Source: Muellerivita sp035541195
GTDB taxonomy: Bacteria > Oederibacteriota > Muellerivitia > Muellerivitales > Muellerivitaceae
Direction: 5' to 3'
DNA length: 40,881 bases
NCBI GenBank assembly: GCA_035541195.1
Contig: DATKNU010000126.1
Location: 1-40,881 of the forward strand
The translations under genes and the position numbers were made by a program. Positions within the stretch are counted from its first letter, which is position 1. Each line of letters starts with the position of its first letter. The notes under the pieces are model-generated. The model did no database searches. It was not told where the DNA came from and worked only from the letters and a program-made list of their open reading frames with translations. Shown here in pieces: positions 7,973 through 15,983 of this stretch.

Positions 7973-9100
7973 TTGAGCGCGACCAAAGCCATCATCGTCG
8001 GGGGCGGGGTCATCGGATTGACGATTGCCCACCACCTGTCCCAAAAAGGCGTTTCCTGCACGGTTCTCGAACGGGGTCCCTTCGCCAAGGAAGCCTCTTG
8101 GGCGGGCGCCGGCTACTTGGATCTGCGGGCCGCGGCCCAAGTCGGGGGCGCTTACTTCGACCTTTGCCGCCTTTCTTACGATCTTTTCCCCGATTGGATC
8201 GATCGGGTGGAGAAGGAAAGCGGCCTCCAAGCTGAATTGGTGGAATCGGGCAGCTTGGACCTGGCTTACGACGACAAGGATGAGGCCGGCCTTCGTTCTC
8301 TGGAAAAGAAATTGCAAAGCCATGGCCTCGGCGGGGAATGGCTCGTCGGGGAAAAGGCCCGCTCCCTGGAGCCCGCGCTTTCGCCGGGTCTCCAAGCGGC
8401 TTTTTTCCTCAAGCAAACGCGCCAAGTGCGTCCGCCCCGCCTGACCCGGGCCCTTTTGGCCGCCCTTCAAAAACGCGGGGTGGTTTTGAGGGAACTCGAG
8501 ATCGTGGAAGGCTTTTTGGCCAAGGGCAACCGCCTTTTCGGGGTAAAAACCAACAAGGGGCTCTTGGAGGCCGATGCGGTCATCCTGGCCACGGGGGCTT
8601 GGAGCGGTTTATGGGGCGAGAAATTCAAGCGTGTCATCCCGGTGAAGCCCGTGCGGGGCCAGGTGATCCTGTTCCAAGCCCGCCCGGGGTTTTTAAGGCA
8701 CATCCTCTTTTCTCCCTTGGCTTATTTGGTTCCCCGCTTGGACGGGCGGCTTTACGTGGGAAGCACCTTGGAGGAAGTGGGGTTTGACAAGTCCAACACT
8801 TCTTGGGGGTTGGAGCGGCTTAAGCGGGGCGCGCTGAAGGCCCTGCCGGCCTTAAGCGACACCTTGATCGAGGACAGTTGGTCGGGTCTTCGGCCCGGCT
8901 CGCCCGATGGTTGGCCTTTCCTGGGAAAACTGCCTGATTGGGAAGGCGTTTGGCTCGCCGCCGGCCACTTCACCCACGGATTGCTTCTGTCCGCCGCCAC
9001 GGGGCAATTGATCGCGCAGGATATTTTGGGGGAAAAACCGACCGTTGAGTTGGGCCCCTTCGCGCTGGGCCGCCGTCCCCACACTTCAGTCGGTCTCTGA
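7973..9100 (+). CDS. FAD-dependent oxidoreductase, glycine oxidase/DadA (ThiO-like) family
   Basis: The 375-residue protein belongs to the DAO family of FAD amine oxidases. The N-terminal dinucleotide-binding motif is AIIVGGGVIGLTIAHHL (G-x-G-x-x-G near residues 10-15), followed by ERGPFAKEASWAGAGYL, the area that contacts FAD. The C-terminal FAD/substrate region is WSGLRPGSPDGWPFLGKLP and AAGHFTHGLLLSAATGQLIAQDIL. This arrangement is typical of ThiO (glycine oxidase, which makes dehydroglycine for thiamine synthesis) and of D-amino-acid dehydrogenases. No other thiamine gene lies nearby, so the exact substrate is open. The start is a TTG at 7973 after an AGGGAAG-like Shine-Dalgarno. Confidence 0.82.
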   Translation: MSATKAIIVGGGVIGLTIAHHLSQKGVSCTVLERGPFAKEASWAGAGYLDLRAAAQVGGAYFDLCRLSYDLFPDWIDRVEKESGLQAELVESGSLDLAYDDKDEAGLRSLEKKLQSHGLGGEWLVGEKARSLEPALSPGLQAAFFLKQTRQVRPPRLTRALLAALQKRGVVLRELEIVEGFLAKGNRLFGVKTNKGLLEADAVILATGAWSGLWGEKFKRVIPVKPVRGQVILFQARPGFLRHILFSPLAYLVPRLDGRLYVGSTLEEVGFDKSNTSWGLERLKRGALKALPALSDTLIEDSWSGLRPGSPDGWPFLGKLPDWEGVWLAAGHFTHGLLLSAATGQLIAQDILGEKPTVELGPFALGRRPHTSVGL

Positions 9101-9201
9101 TTTTCCATCAGGACCCTGCGGGCGAATTTAGAGCCATCCCCGCCGGGAGGCCTATATAATGAGCGCGCTTTGACGGACTCTTCACTGGCGAAAGGCGGTT
9201 C

Positions 9202-10164
9202 ATGACCCTCCTGCTCACGGGAGCCTATGGTTTTATCGGGGCCCGGGTGGCCCACCGGCTTTTGGCCCGGGGTCAAAAAGACCTTCTCTTGGTGGATAAG
9301 GCCGAATATGCCTCAACCCGCAGTTGCGTGAAGGGCCTGGAATCCCTGCCTTTTTTGGACCGTGACCGGCTGATCGCCGAACTTCCCCGACTGACGAAGG
9401 TGGAGGCGGTCCTCCACTTGGGCGCTTGCACGGACACCGGCAACCACGACCAAGCCTATATGTGGAAGATGAACACGGACTACACCAAAGCCCTCTGGGC
9501 CTGGTGTGCCAAAGCGGGGATTCCCTTGGTGTATGCCTCCAGCGGGGCCACCTATGGCCGGGGGGATGAAGGTTATTCGGACGATCACGCCCATATCCCC
9601 CGATACCGGCCGCTCAACGTCTATGGCCGCAGCAAGCACGAATTCGACCTTTGGGCCTTGGCCCAGACCCAAGCGCCGCCCCGCTGGTATGGGTTGAAAT
9701 TCTTCAACGTTTACGGCATGGACGAGAACCACAAGGGCCGGATGGCCTCCCCGATTTTCCACGGCTTTCACGAGATCCGGAAAACCGGCCGGCAGACCCT
9801 TTTCAAGTCCCATAAAGAAGGCGTGGCCGACGGCGAGCAAAAACGCGACTTCATCTTCGTGGACGACATCGTCGCCCTCTGCCTTTTTTGCCTGGAGGGA
9901 ACCGCCGCCTCCGGCATTTATAATTGCGGCACGGGCCGGGCCCGGACTTTTTTGGACGTCTCGAAGGCGCTTTTCACGGCCTTGGGGCTGGAGCAGAAAA
10001 TCGATTGGGTGGATACGCCGGAGAAATTCCGCGCGGGCTACCAGTATTTCACCGAAGCCCGCATGGACAAAATGCGGGCGGCGGGCTACGCCAAGCCTTT
10101 CTTGACGGTGGAAGAAGGCGTGGCGATTTACGTGAAGTGGCTTTTAGAACAAAAGCAGGCTTAA
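9202..10164 (+). CDS. hldD: ADP-L-glycero-D-manno-heptose 6-epimerase
   Basis: HldD converts ADP-D-glycero-heptose to ADP-L-glycero-heptose, the donor for the inner core of lipopolysaccharide. The 320-residue sequence is a short-chain epimerase with NAD(P)-binding GAYGFIG (7-13), ASSGATYG with the catalytic Ser (113/114), and the Y141-x3-K145 pair in VYGRSK. Family-specific stretches are clear: KFFNVYGMDENHKGRMASPIFH, KRDFIFVDDIV, GIYNCGTGRARTF and GYQYFTEARMDKMRAAGYAKPF. It stands alone without other heptose or LPS genes. TATAAT lies at 9155-9160, with no clear -35, about 41 bases upstream of the start. Its presence is the main sign here of a Gram-negative outer membrane. Confidence 0.9.
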   Translation: MTLLLTGAYGFIGARVAHRLLARGQKDLLLVDKAEYASTRSCVKGLESLPFLDRDRLIAELPRLTKVEAVLHLGACTDTGNHDQAYMWKMNTDYTKALWAWCAKAGIPLVYASSGATYGRGDEGYSDDHAHIPRYRPLNVYGRSKHEFDLWALAQTQAPPRWYGLKFFNVYGMDENHKGRMASPIFHGFHEIRKTGRQTLFKSHKEGVADGEQKRDFIFVDDIVALCLFCLEGTAASGIYNCGTGRARTFLDVSKALFTALGLEQKIDWVDTPEKFRAGYQYFTEARMDKMRAAGYAKPFLTVEEGVAIYVKWLLEQKQA

Positions 10165-10201
10165 CGCAAGACAAGCGGTTGGCGACCATGGACGCGGGCA
10201 T

Positions 10202-10254
10202 AAGCCGATGAAGATAGGAACCTTTTAAATTTTTCTTATCTTTAGGCTTTTTGA
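10202..10254 (+). terminator. Possible weak terminator or leader hairpin between hldD and purC
   Basis: AAGCC (10202-10206) pairs with GGCTT (10245-10249), and inside it AAGATA (10211-10216) pairs with TATCTT (10237-10242); a run of five T follows the stem. The stem is AT-rich with an internal loop, so it is weaker than the other terminators in the window. It could end hldD transcription or act in the purC leader. Confidence 0.4.
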
Positions 10255-10307
10255 ACCTGTTCATCATTGTCCATCGCCTTGAATTTAAATTTTTCAGGAG
10301 AGGAACC

Positions 10308-11216
10308 ATGGCGCTTTATCCCGTCGTCCTTCAAACCCAAATCCCCGGCGTGCCCGCGCCCAAGCGCGGCAAAGTGCGGGATATTTATGACCTAGGCGAC
10401 AAGCTGCTCATCGTCACCACGGACCGCATCTCGGCCTTTGACGTGATCCTGCCCAACGGCATCCCGGACAAGGGCGTGGTCCTCAACCAAATTTCCCTTT
10501 ATTGGTTCGACCAAGTGAAGGACATCATCCCCAACCATCTTTTATCCACCGACATTTCCACCTTGCCCGAGCCCTTCCAAAAGGCCAAGGACCAGTTGCA
10601 ATATCGGTCGGTGATCGTGAAAAAAGCCAAACCCTTGGCCGCGGAGTGCATTGTGCGCGGTTATCTGACCGGCTCGGGCCTGAAAGAATATCAAAAGACC
10701 GGGCTGGTTTGCGGCATCGGCTTGCCCCAGGGATTGGTGGAGTCCTCCAGGATCGCCGAGCCCATCTTCACGCCCTCTACCAAGGCCGAGGAAGGCCACG
10801 ACCTCAACATCTCTTTCGACGAGATGAAAAAAATCCTGGGCGACGCCGCCCTGGCCCAAAAAGTCAAGGACGTGAGTTTGGCCATTTATGGCCGGGGCCG
10901 GGACCTGGGCGACGCCAAGGGGATCATCATCGCCGACACCAAGTTCGAGTTCGGCCTCTTGGGGCGGGACCTGATCCTGATCGACGAAGTCCTGACGCCC
11001 GATTCCTCCCGTTTTTGGCCCAAGGCGGATTACCGGGAGGGCGTGTCCCAAAAGAGCTTCGACAAGCAATTCGTGCGGGATTACCTGGAAACGCTTAAAG
11101 GTTGGGATAAGACGCCTCCCGGACCGGTGTTGCCCGAAGAAGTGGTGGAAAAGACCCGGGCTAAATACGTGGAAGCCTACGAGCGTTTGACGGGGAAAAG
11201 CTTCGGGAATTTTTGA
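10308..11216 (+). CDS. purC: Phosphoribosylaminoimidazole-succinocarboxamide (SAICAR) synthase
   Basis: PurC joins CAIR and aspartate using ATP in de novo purine synthesis. The 302-residue length fits the longer, yeast-like branch of the family. Diagnostic segments are GKVRDIYDLGDKLLIVTTDRISAFDVILPNGIPDKG, PLAAECIVRGYLTGSG, EEGHDLNISFDEM, GIIIADTKFEFGL and LIDEVLTPDSSRFWP. The ATG at 10308 is preceded by AGGAGAGG, so the longer in-frame TTG start at 10251, which falls in the AT-rich leader, is rejected. No other pur gene is adjacent. I saw no purine riboswitch in the leader. Confidence 0.96.
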   Translation: MALYPVVLQTQIPGVPAPKRGKVRDIYDLGDKLLIVTTDRISAFDVILPNGIPDKGVVLNQISLYWFDQVKDIIPNHLLSTDISTLPEPFQKAKDQLQYRSVIVKKAKPLAAECIVRGYLTGSGLKEYQKTGLVCGIGLPQGLVESSRIAEPIFTPSTKAEEGHDLNISFDEMKKILGDAALAQKVKDVSLAIYGRGRDLGDAKGIIIADTKFEFGLLGRDLILIDEVLTPDSSRFWPKADYREGVSQKSFDKQFVRDYLETLKGWDKTPPGPVLPEEVVEKTRAKYVEAYERLTGKSFGNF

Positions 11217-11268
11217 AACCCAGGGGGGCTTGAGATAGAATAAGCCCATTCCAATCCGGGAGGCCAAG

Positions 11269-11748
11269 GTGCACCTATACGCGTTACTTTTCAGCCAGAC
11301 ATGGGCTTGGTGGGCCGGCGGACTGGGGTTGGGGTTGACGGCCTTGGCTTTCGCTTGGTTTACGGGCCAAAAGTTGGGGGTTTCCGGCAACGTGGAGGCC
11401 GTCTGCGCCTATGCGGCGCCCAAGACCAAGGTAGCGCCTTCTTGGCGGGGACTTTGGTTTCTTTTGGGGCTGCCTTTGGGTGGCTTCCTGGCGAACTTGG
11501 GTCATTGGAATTGGACTTGGCTCTATGGCCGGATGGACGGCCTGTCACTGGGCAGTTTTGTATTGAAGGCGGTCCTGCTTTTTATCGGGGGTCTTTTGGT
11601 GGGGTTCGGCGCCCGGTGGGCCGGCGGATGCACCAGCGGTTTCAGCCTCATGGGAATTTCCCGCGGCAATTGGATGGCCCTCTTGGCCACCCTGGGGTTC
11701 CTGGTCTCGGGCGTCATCACCGCCCAAATTCTTTATAAGGTGTTTTAA
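11269..11748 (+). CDS. YeeE/YedE-family (sulfur transport) membrane protein, first half
   Basis: The 159-residue protein has about four transmembrane segments and the family signature ARWAGGCTSGFSLMGISRG, where the cysteine in GGCTSG is the conserved thiol thought to pass sulfur compounds in TsuA-type thiosulfate carriers. It corresponds to one half of full-length YeeE/YedE proteins; the other half is the next gene, one base away. Such split pairs (PmpA/PmpB-like) are common near sulfur-handling genes. The start is a GTG with a GGGAGG Shine-Dalgarno. No sulfurtransferase or TusA-like gene is next to it, so the actual cargo (thiosulfate or other sulfur species) is inferred from family only. 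Confidence 0.85.
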   Translation: MHLYALLFSQTWAWWAGGLGLGLTALAFAWFTGQKLGVSGNVEAVCAYAAPKTKVAPSWRGLWFLLGLPLGGFLANLGHWNWTWLYGRMDGLSLGSFVLKAVLLFIGGLLVGFGARWAGGCTSGFSLMGISRGNWMALLATLGFLVSGVITAQILYKVF

Positions 11749-11749
11749 C

Positions 11750-12205
11750 ATGGCCCCGAAAAAAAAGACCGCCAAGAAAACCGCCGCCCCCCAAGTCCCG
11801 GCTTGGGCCCTGATTTTATTCGGGACCTTGTTCGGTTATTTCCTTTCCAAGTCCCGGGCCACGGATTTTGACACCGTCCTGAACATGTTCCTCTTCACCG
11901 ACACCCAGCTTTACGGGGTGATCGCCGTGGCGGTCATCGTGATCGCCTTGGGTCTTTTCATCTTGGGCCGCAAGCACAAGGCTTTCGCCGCCCAAGTGAA
12001 GGGCTGGGACAACCCTCCCTTGGACCGCAAGCGCCTGATCGGGTCTTTTGTCTTCGGGGCGGGTTGGGCCCTGGCGGGCATCTGCCCGGGAGCGGTTTTC
12101 ACCCAATTGGGCGAGGGAAAACTCAGCGCCCTTTTCGCCCTGGCGGGCCTTTTCGTGGGCGTCTTGGTTTTCCTGAGGGTCGCCCCGAAGCTCCTTAAAA
12201 AATAA
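11750..12205 (+). CDS. YeeE/YedE-family (DUF6691-like) membrane protein, second half
   Basis: This 151-residue protein completes the two-part transporter. After a Lys/Ala-rich cytoplasmic start (MAPKKKTAKKTAAPQ) there are about four transmembrane segments. The conserved family loop is FGAGWALAGICPGAVFTQLGEG, with the cysteine of GICPG matching the GGCTSG cysteine of the partner. The ATG lies one base after the stop of the first half, so translation is probably coupled. The PAP2 gene begins one base after this stop, so all three may be one operon. Confidence 0.85.
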   Translation: MAPKKKTAKKTAAPQVPAWALILFGTLFGYFLSKSRATDFDTVLNMFLFTDTQLYGVIAVAVIVIALGLFILGRKHKAFAAQVKGWDNPPLDRKRLIGSFVFGAGWALAGICPGAVFTQLGEGKLSALFALAGLFVGVLVFLRVAPKLLKK

Positions 12206-12206
12206 T

Positions 12207-12956
12207 TTGGGTTTTTCTCCGAAAAAATTTGGTTGGACCGCCGCCTTGGCCTTAAGCCTGCTGGCCGGGCCCTTAAGCGCCGGCGAGCCCTTTGTTTCCG
12301 CGGACCCGGACGTTTCGCTCGCGCATTTCCCCGATAAAATATTAAGCGACCTGCCCCATGCCCTCGAGGGTCCCAATCCTTGGATCCTCTTGGGCGGGGG
12401 AAGCCTGGCCGCCGCCGATGGTTTTTGCCTGGACCCGCATAATCCCTGGCCTGCGCCGCTTCAGTCCCTGGGGACGCCCGGGCTTTGGAATTTCGGGAAT
12501 TTTTACGGGGAAGGCTGGGTGGAAGGCTTTGGCTCCCTGGGCTGTTGGGCCTGGGGCGGGTTTTCGGGTGACCGCCGGTTGGCCCAATTTGGCCGGGACG
12601 CCAGCCAGTCCTTGCTGATGGCCACCCTCTTGGTCACGGGGCTCAAGTACGCCTTGCCCCGGGAAAGGCCCGACGGCAGCAACAACTTGTCCTTTCCCTC
12701 CGGGCATACCATCACGGCCTTTTGCGTGGCCCCGGTCATCGCCCGCTATGGCGGGGACGAGCTGGGAATCCCGGCTTACGCCTTGGCGGCCCTCACGGGC
12801 TTGGCCCGGGTGGAAGGCGAGCATCATTACCTATCGGATGTTTTAGTGGGCGCGACCCTGGGAGTGGTGGCGGGGAATTTGGCCCTGGACGAAACGAAGA
12901 ATCCGTCGGTTTCCCTGGGCCCGGGCCGGGTTTCGGCCACGCTGGCTTTTAACTAA
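12207..12956 (+). CDS. PAP2-family phosphatase, exported
   Basis: PAP2 enzymes remove phosphate from lipids such as phosphatidate or undecaprenyl diphosphate, or act as acid phosphatases. The 249-residue protein has an N-terminal signal sequence (about residues 1-25, ending LSAGE). The three catalytic motifs are present: K147-x6-R154-P155, P164-S-G-H167, and R201-x5-H207-x3-D211. The start is a TTG one base after the preceding stop, with no clear Shine-Dalgarno, so coupling to the transporter genes is likely. The end overlaps the end of the M3 peptidase gene on the other strand by eight bases. Confidence 0.85.
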   Translation: MGFSPKKFGWTAALALSLLAGPLSAGEPFVSADPDVSLAHFPDKILSDLPHALEGPNPWILLGGGSLAAADGFCLDPHNPWPAPLQSLGTPGLWNFGNFYGEGWVEGFGSLGCWAWGGFSGDRRLAQFGRDASQSLLMATLLVTGLKYALPRERPDGSNNLSFPSGHTITAFCVAPVIARYGGDELGIPAYALAALTGLARVEGEHHYLSDVLVGATLGVVAGNLALDETKNPSVSLGPGRVSATLAFN

Positions 12957-14685
12957 TCTTGTCCAACTTTTGAAGTTCTTTTTGAACCTCTTCCATCAGG
13001 GGTTCGATCATCCTTAAGCTGAAATCGAATTGGATTCCGGCGGATTTGAAGATCTCCGGCAAGGTTTGGCTGCCGCCCACCGCCAGGCCTTTTTTATAGG
13101 CCTCCACCCCCGCCCGCCCCTTTTCCCGTACGTTTTTCCAGACCTGCAGGGCCCCCAATTGGGCGATGCCGTACTCAATGTAATAAAAAGGAACCTCGAA
13201 GATGTGCAGCTGGCGGTGCCAAAGCGACCGTCGCGCCTCTTCCAGGCCGGTCCAATCCTCGCCGCCGCCCAAACGATCCCTGAGGGCGATCCAATGATCG
13301 GATCTTTGCGAGGGGGTATGGTCCGGGTGGGTATAGATCCAATGCTGGAAGGCGTCAATGGTGGCGATCCAGGGCAACAGGGTGATCACGTCCTCCAGGT
13401 GCTTGCGGGCCGAGCGGGCCGCGTCCTTCGGGGAAGGGTAAAAGGCCTCCAAGTAGGGGTCGGCCAAGAGTTCCATGCTCATGGAAGCCACCTCGCAAAA
13501 TTCCATGGGCGCGTGGCGGTAAGGGGAAAAGGGGATCGTCCGGGAGGCGAAGGCGTGCAGGGCGTGGCCGCCTTCATGGAGCAAGGTGCGCATATCGCCG
13601 TCCAGTCCCACCGAATTCATGAAGATGAAGGGAAGCCGCGCCTCGGACAAGGTGGTGTTGTAGCCGCCGGGCGCCTTTCCCTTGCGGCTCTCCAGGTCCA
13701 GCAGGCCCAGGTCCCTCATTTTTTGGAAATGGGCGCCGAACTCGGGGTCCACTTGGCCCAAGATTTTTTGGCAACCGGCCGTCAATTGATCCGTGCTCTC
13801 GAAGGGTTTCAAAGGGGCCAGCCCTTGGGGGTCCACCGACAGGTCCCAGGGCCTTAAGGACGGAAGGCCCATCTTTTGGGCGCGTTTTTTTTGGATCTCG
13901 AGCACCAGGGGCCTCACGGCTTTGGCGGCGCTTTCGTGGAAATCCTCGCAGTCCTTCGGGCCGTAGTCGAAACGTTCCTTGCGGCGGAACATGTAGTCGC
14001 GGTAATTGGGGAAGCCGGCGTTTTTCGCGATTTCCCCCCGCAGGCCCCGCATCTCATCAAAGAGGGCCTCGAAAGCGTCCTTGTCCTTCAGGCGCCTTTG
14101 GGCGACCAAACGCCAGGTTTCTTCCCTTTGGCGCCGGTCGGTGGATTCCTGGTATGGGCCCATTTGCTGCAGGGTTTTTTCTTGGCCCTCGTAAACCACC
14201 GTCAAAGAACCGCTGAGCTTTTGGTATTGCTGGGACAACTTGTCGAGCTTCGTTTCAAGGGGGGTATTCTCTTCGCGGTAAAGCGCCAGCTGGTTCTCCA
14301 CGCTGCGGTTATAAAGGCGGAAATCAGCCGCCGAAAGGCCTGTCCGGTGGGGGCACTCCCAGTATTTTTTCATCAAGGCGAAAAAGCGGGGTTTGGCGGG
14401 CTCGGCCACTTCCTCGAGAAATTGGAGATATTGACCCTCGAGGGCGGGGTCGTCGGTTTGACAAGTCATGCGCACATAACGGACCGAACCTTCCTCATCC
14501 AGGGCTTCTTCCAATTCCTGGAGGTCCGCCAACCACTTTTCAAGGTCGTCGGTGGACGAGAGGGGCCTGTGTTCCAGCTCCTCCAAAAGGGGGCGGAGGG
14601 TTTCCCAGGAACCGAGCCTCACTCCCTGGGGCAGGTAATGCCGGGGAAAATCATGGGGAAGTTTTTCGGGGTCAAGCGAGGCCAT
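12949..14685 (-). CDS. M3-family oligoendopeptidase (PepF/thimet type)
   Basis: This zinc metallopeptidase cuts short peptides in the cytoplasm. The zinc motif HEGGH is at about residues 370-374 (LLHEGGHALHAF) and the third ligand is in PMEFCEVASMSMEL, as expected for M3. The 578-residue length fits M3B oligoendopeptidases. C-terminal helices include PFYYIEYGIAQLGALQVW and YKKGLAVGGSQTLPEIFKSAGI, which are typical of the family. The ATG at 14685 is preferred; an in-frame TTG at 14718 would add 11 residues that look non-conserved. It is transcribed divergently from the RecB-like nuclease gene and converges with the PAP2 gene. Confidence 0.92.
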   Translation of the reverse strand: MASLDPEKLPHDFPRHYLPQGVRLGSWETLRPLLEELEHRPLSSTDDLEKWLADLQELEEALDEEGSVRYVRMTCQTDDPALEGQYLQFLEEVAEPAKPRFFALMKKYWECPHRTGLSAADFRLYNRSVENQLALYREENTPLETKLDKLSQQYQKLSGSLTVVYEGQEKTLQQMGPYQESTDRRQREETWRLVAQRRLKDKDAFEALFDEMRGLRGEIAKNAGFPNYRDYMFRRKERFDYGPKDCEDFHESAAKAVRPLVLEIQKKRAQKMGLPSLRPWDLSVDPQGLAPLKPFESTDQLTAGCQKILGQVDPEFGAHFQKMRDLGLLDLESRKGKAPGGYNTTLSEARLPFIFMNSVGLDGDMRTLLHEGGHALHAFASRTIPFSPYRHAPMEFCEVASMSMELLADPYLEAFYPSPKDAARSARKHLEDVITLLPWIATIDAFQHWIYTHPDHTPSQRSDHWIALRDRLGGGEDWTGLEEARRSLWHRQLHIFEVPFYYIEYGIAQLGALQVWKNVREKGRAGVEAYKKGLAVGGSQTLPEIFKSAGIQFDFSLRMIEPLMEEVQKELQKLDKIS

Positions 14686-14748
14686 GGGCCACTTTATCAA
14701 AAGCGAGGGACAAAACAAAGCCGGATGCTTTCGGCCGTGGGGCGGGGT

Positions 14749-14777
14749 TCGACATTTGAGGGAGGGCTGGCTATAAT
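14749..14777 (+). promoter_or_regulatory. Promoter predicted to give a leaderless nuclease mRNA
   Basis: TCGACA (14749-14754), a 17-bp spacer and a perfect TATAAT (14772-14777). The hexamer ends six bases before the ATG at 14784, so transcription should start at the start codon. The purine-rich GAGGGAGG upstream is too far from the ATG (about 18 bases) to serve as Shine-Dalgarno. Confidence 0.65.
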
Positions 14778-14783
14778 CCGCCC

Positions 14784-15770
14784 ATGACGATTTATTCCTA
14801 TTCCCGCGTGAACACTTACTTCACCTGTCCCGCCCAATTCCAGTTCCGTTACATCCACAAAACCCCGTCACCCGTGGCCGAAGGCATCGAACTTTTTCTG
14901 GGGTCCCGGTTCCATGAATGCATGGAATATCTTTATGGCCTGCTTCCCCAAAGGGTCCCGACGGTCAATGAGTTGCTGGACTATTACCGGGCCCATTGGA
15001 ACCGCAAATGGCAGGAAGCCCTTCAAAAGCAGCGGGAAAGGGGTTTTGCCTCGACGCTTCGGGTGGTGCGCGAGGGCCAGGCCGTCGAGGATTATTACGA
15101 AAAAGGCCAGCTTTACCTGGAAAATTATTACCACAAATACCAACCCTTCGACCAAGACCGGACCCAGGGAATCGAGATGAAGGTGCTCTTCAATTTGGAC
15201 GAGGAAGGCCGCTACCAAATGCAGGGATTCATTGACCGCCTCGGCCGGGACGACACCGGAACTTATTGGATCCATGACTATAAAACCAGCTCGCGGAAAA
15301 TGACCGAGGAAGACGCCAAATTCGAGGACCAATTGGCGCTTTACCAGATCGGGCTTTCCCAGAATCCCAAGGTGGGCCCCGGGGCCAAAGTGAAGCTCGC
15401 TTGGCATTTCGTGGCTTTTGACAAGGACTTGGTGGTCAGCGAGCGCAACGCCAAGGAAACCGAATGGTTGAAGAAAAAATACGTTTCCAAAATCCAGCAG
15501 ATCGAGAAGGCCCGCGAATTTCCCGTCAAGCCCAGCCGCTTATGCGAATGGTGTGAGTACCTTTCCCTCTGCGCGGGCGGGAAAAGCTATTTGGAAAGCA
15601 AAGGTAAAAAAATCGAGGACCTGACGCCGGCCCTTCCGCCCACGCCGCTTACCCCCGAGCCCCAAGCCCCTTCGGCGGGCCTCGGCGGTTCTTTTGGGGC
15701 TTCGTTTTCCCCCAAGGGGCGAAAGAAAGCAAAGTCCTCTCCCTCGTTGGACCAACTCCCTCTTTTCTAA
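14784..15770 (+). CDS. RecB-type PD-(D/E)XK nuclease with Fe-S cysteine set
   Basis: The 328-residue protein is a stand-alone nuclease like the C-terminal domain of AddB and like Cas4. Near the N-terminus, SRVNTYFTCPAQFQFRYI carries C15. The nuclease core follows: an early acidic residue region (GSRFHECMEYLY), D151 in GFIDRLG, and D165-x-K167 in HDYKTS. C254, C257 and C263 in CEWCEYLSLC complete the four-cysteine pattern (one upstream, then C-x2-C-x5-C) that binds an iron-sulfur cluster in AddB. The C-terminal 60 residues are Pro/Ser-rich and end in QLPLF, a QL-x-L-F-like motif that resembles a beta-clamp binding peptide. No cas genes are present, so a repair role is more likely. Confidence 0.87.
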   Translation: MTIYSYSRVNTYFTCPAQFQFRYIHKTPSPVAEGIELFLGSRFHECMEYLYGLLPQRVPTVNELLDYYRAHWNRKWQEALQKQRERGFASTLRVVREGQAVEDYYEKGQLYLENYYHKYQPFDQDRTQGIEMKVLFNLDEEGRYQMQGFIDRLGRDDTGTYWIHDYKTSSRKMTEEDAKFEDQLALYQIGLSQNPKVGPGAKVKLAWHFVAFDKDLVVSERNAKETEWLKKKYVSKIQQIEKAREFPVKPSRLCEWCEYLSLCAGGKSYLESKGKKIEDLTPALPPTPLTPEPQAPSAGLGGSFGASFSPKGRKKAKSSPSLDQLPLF

Positions 15771-15776
15771 ACCGGG

Positions 15777-15983
15777 GACAGGAAAAGAGCTAAAAAAACT
15801 TTTAATTCGCTTTTGTTTTTGGGTTTTTAGACGGAAAAGAAACTAAAAACAAAAAGTGGGTAAAAATGACCCACATGAACCTTCCTTTGTAATTTAAAAG
15901 CGATTCAAGTTATGATTCCCTCGATTGAGCGGCTTTTTAAACCCTTAACAATCCATCGGGCCTTAGACAGAAAAACAACTAAA
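15777..15983 (+). repeat. Three degenerate 18-bp direct repeats
   Basis: Copies lie at 15777-15794, 15830-15847 and 15966-15983. A shared pattern is GACRGRAAARNARCTAAA; copies 2 and 3 match at 15 of 18 positions, as do copies 1 and 3. Start-to-start spacing is 53 and 136 bases (about 5 and 13 helical turns), so all three could lie on one face of the DNA. Confidence 0.6.
15823..15874 (+). repeat. Two adjacent small hairpins in the operon leader
   Basis: GTTTTTAG (15823-15830) and CTAAAAAC (15843-15850) form a perfect 8-bp inverted repeat around a 12-base loop that contains most of direct repeat 2. GTGGGT (15856-15861) and ACCCAC (15869-15874) form a second 6-bp stem. Neither is followed by a T-run, so they are not ordinary terminators. 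Confidence 0.5.

Noticed and set aside
10251..10307. Upstream TTG start for purC
   Set aside because: The added residues are encoded by an AT-rich leader; the ATG at 10308 has a clear Shine-Dalgarno and matches the family N-terminus.
10165..10307. Purine riboswitch before purC
   Set aside because: The hairpin there is AT-rich and I could not find the conserved purine aptamer core.
15777..15983. CRISPR array
   Set aside because: Only three degenerate 18-bp repeats with unequal spacing (53 and 136 bases), and no cas genes; the nearby Cas4-like nuclease is better explained as RecB-type.
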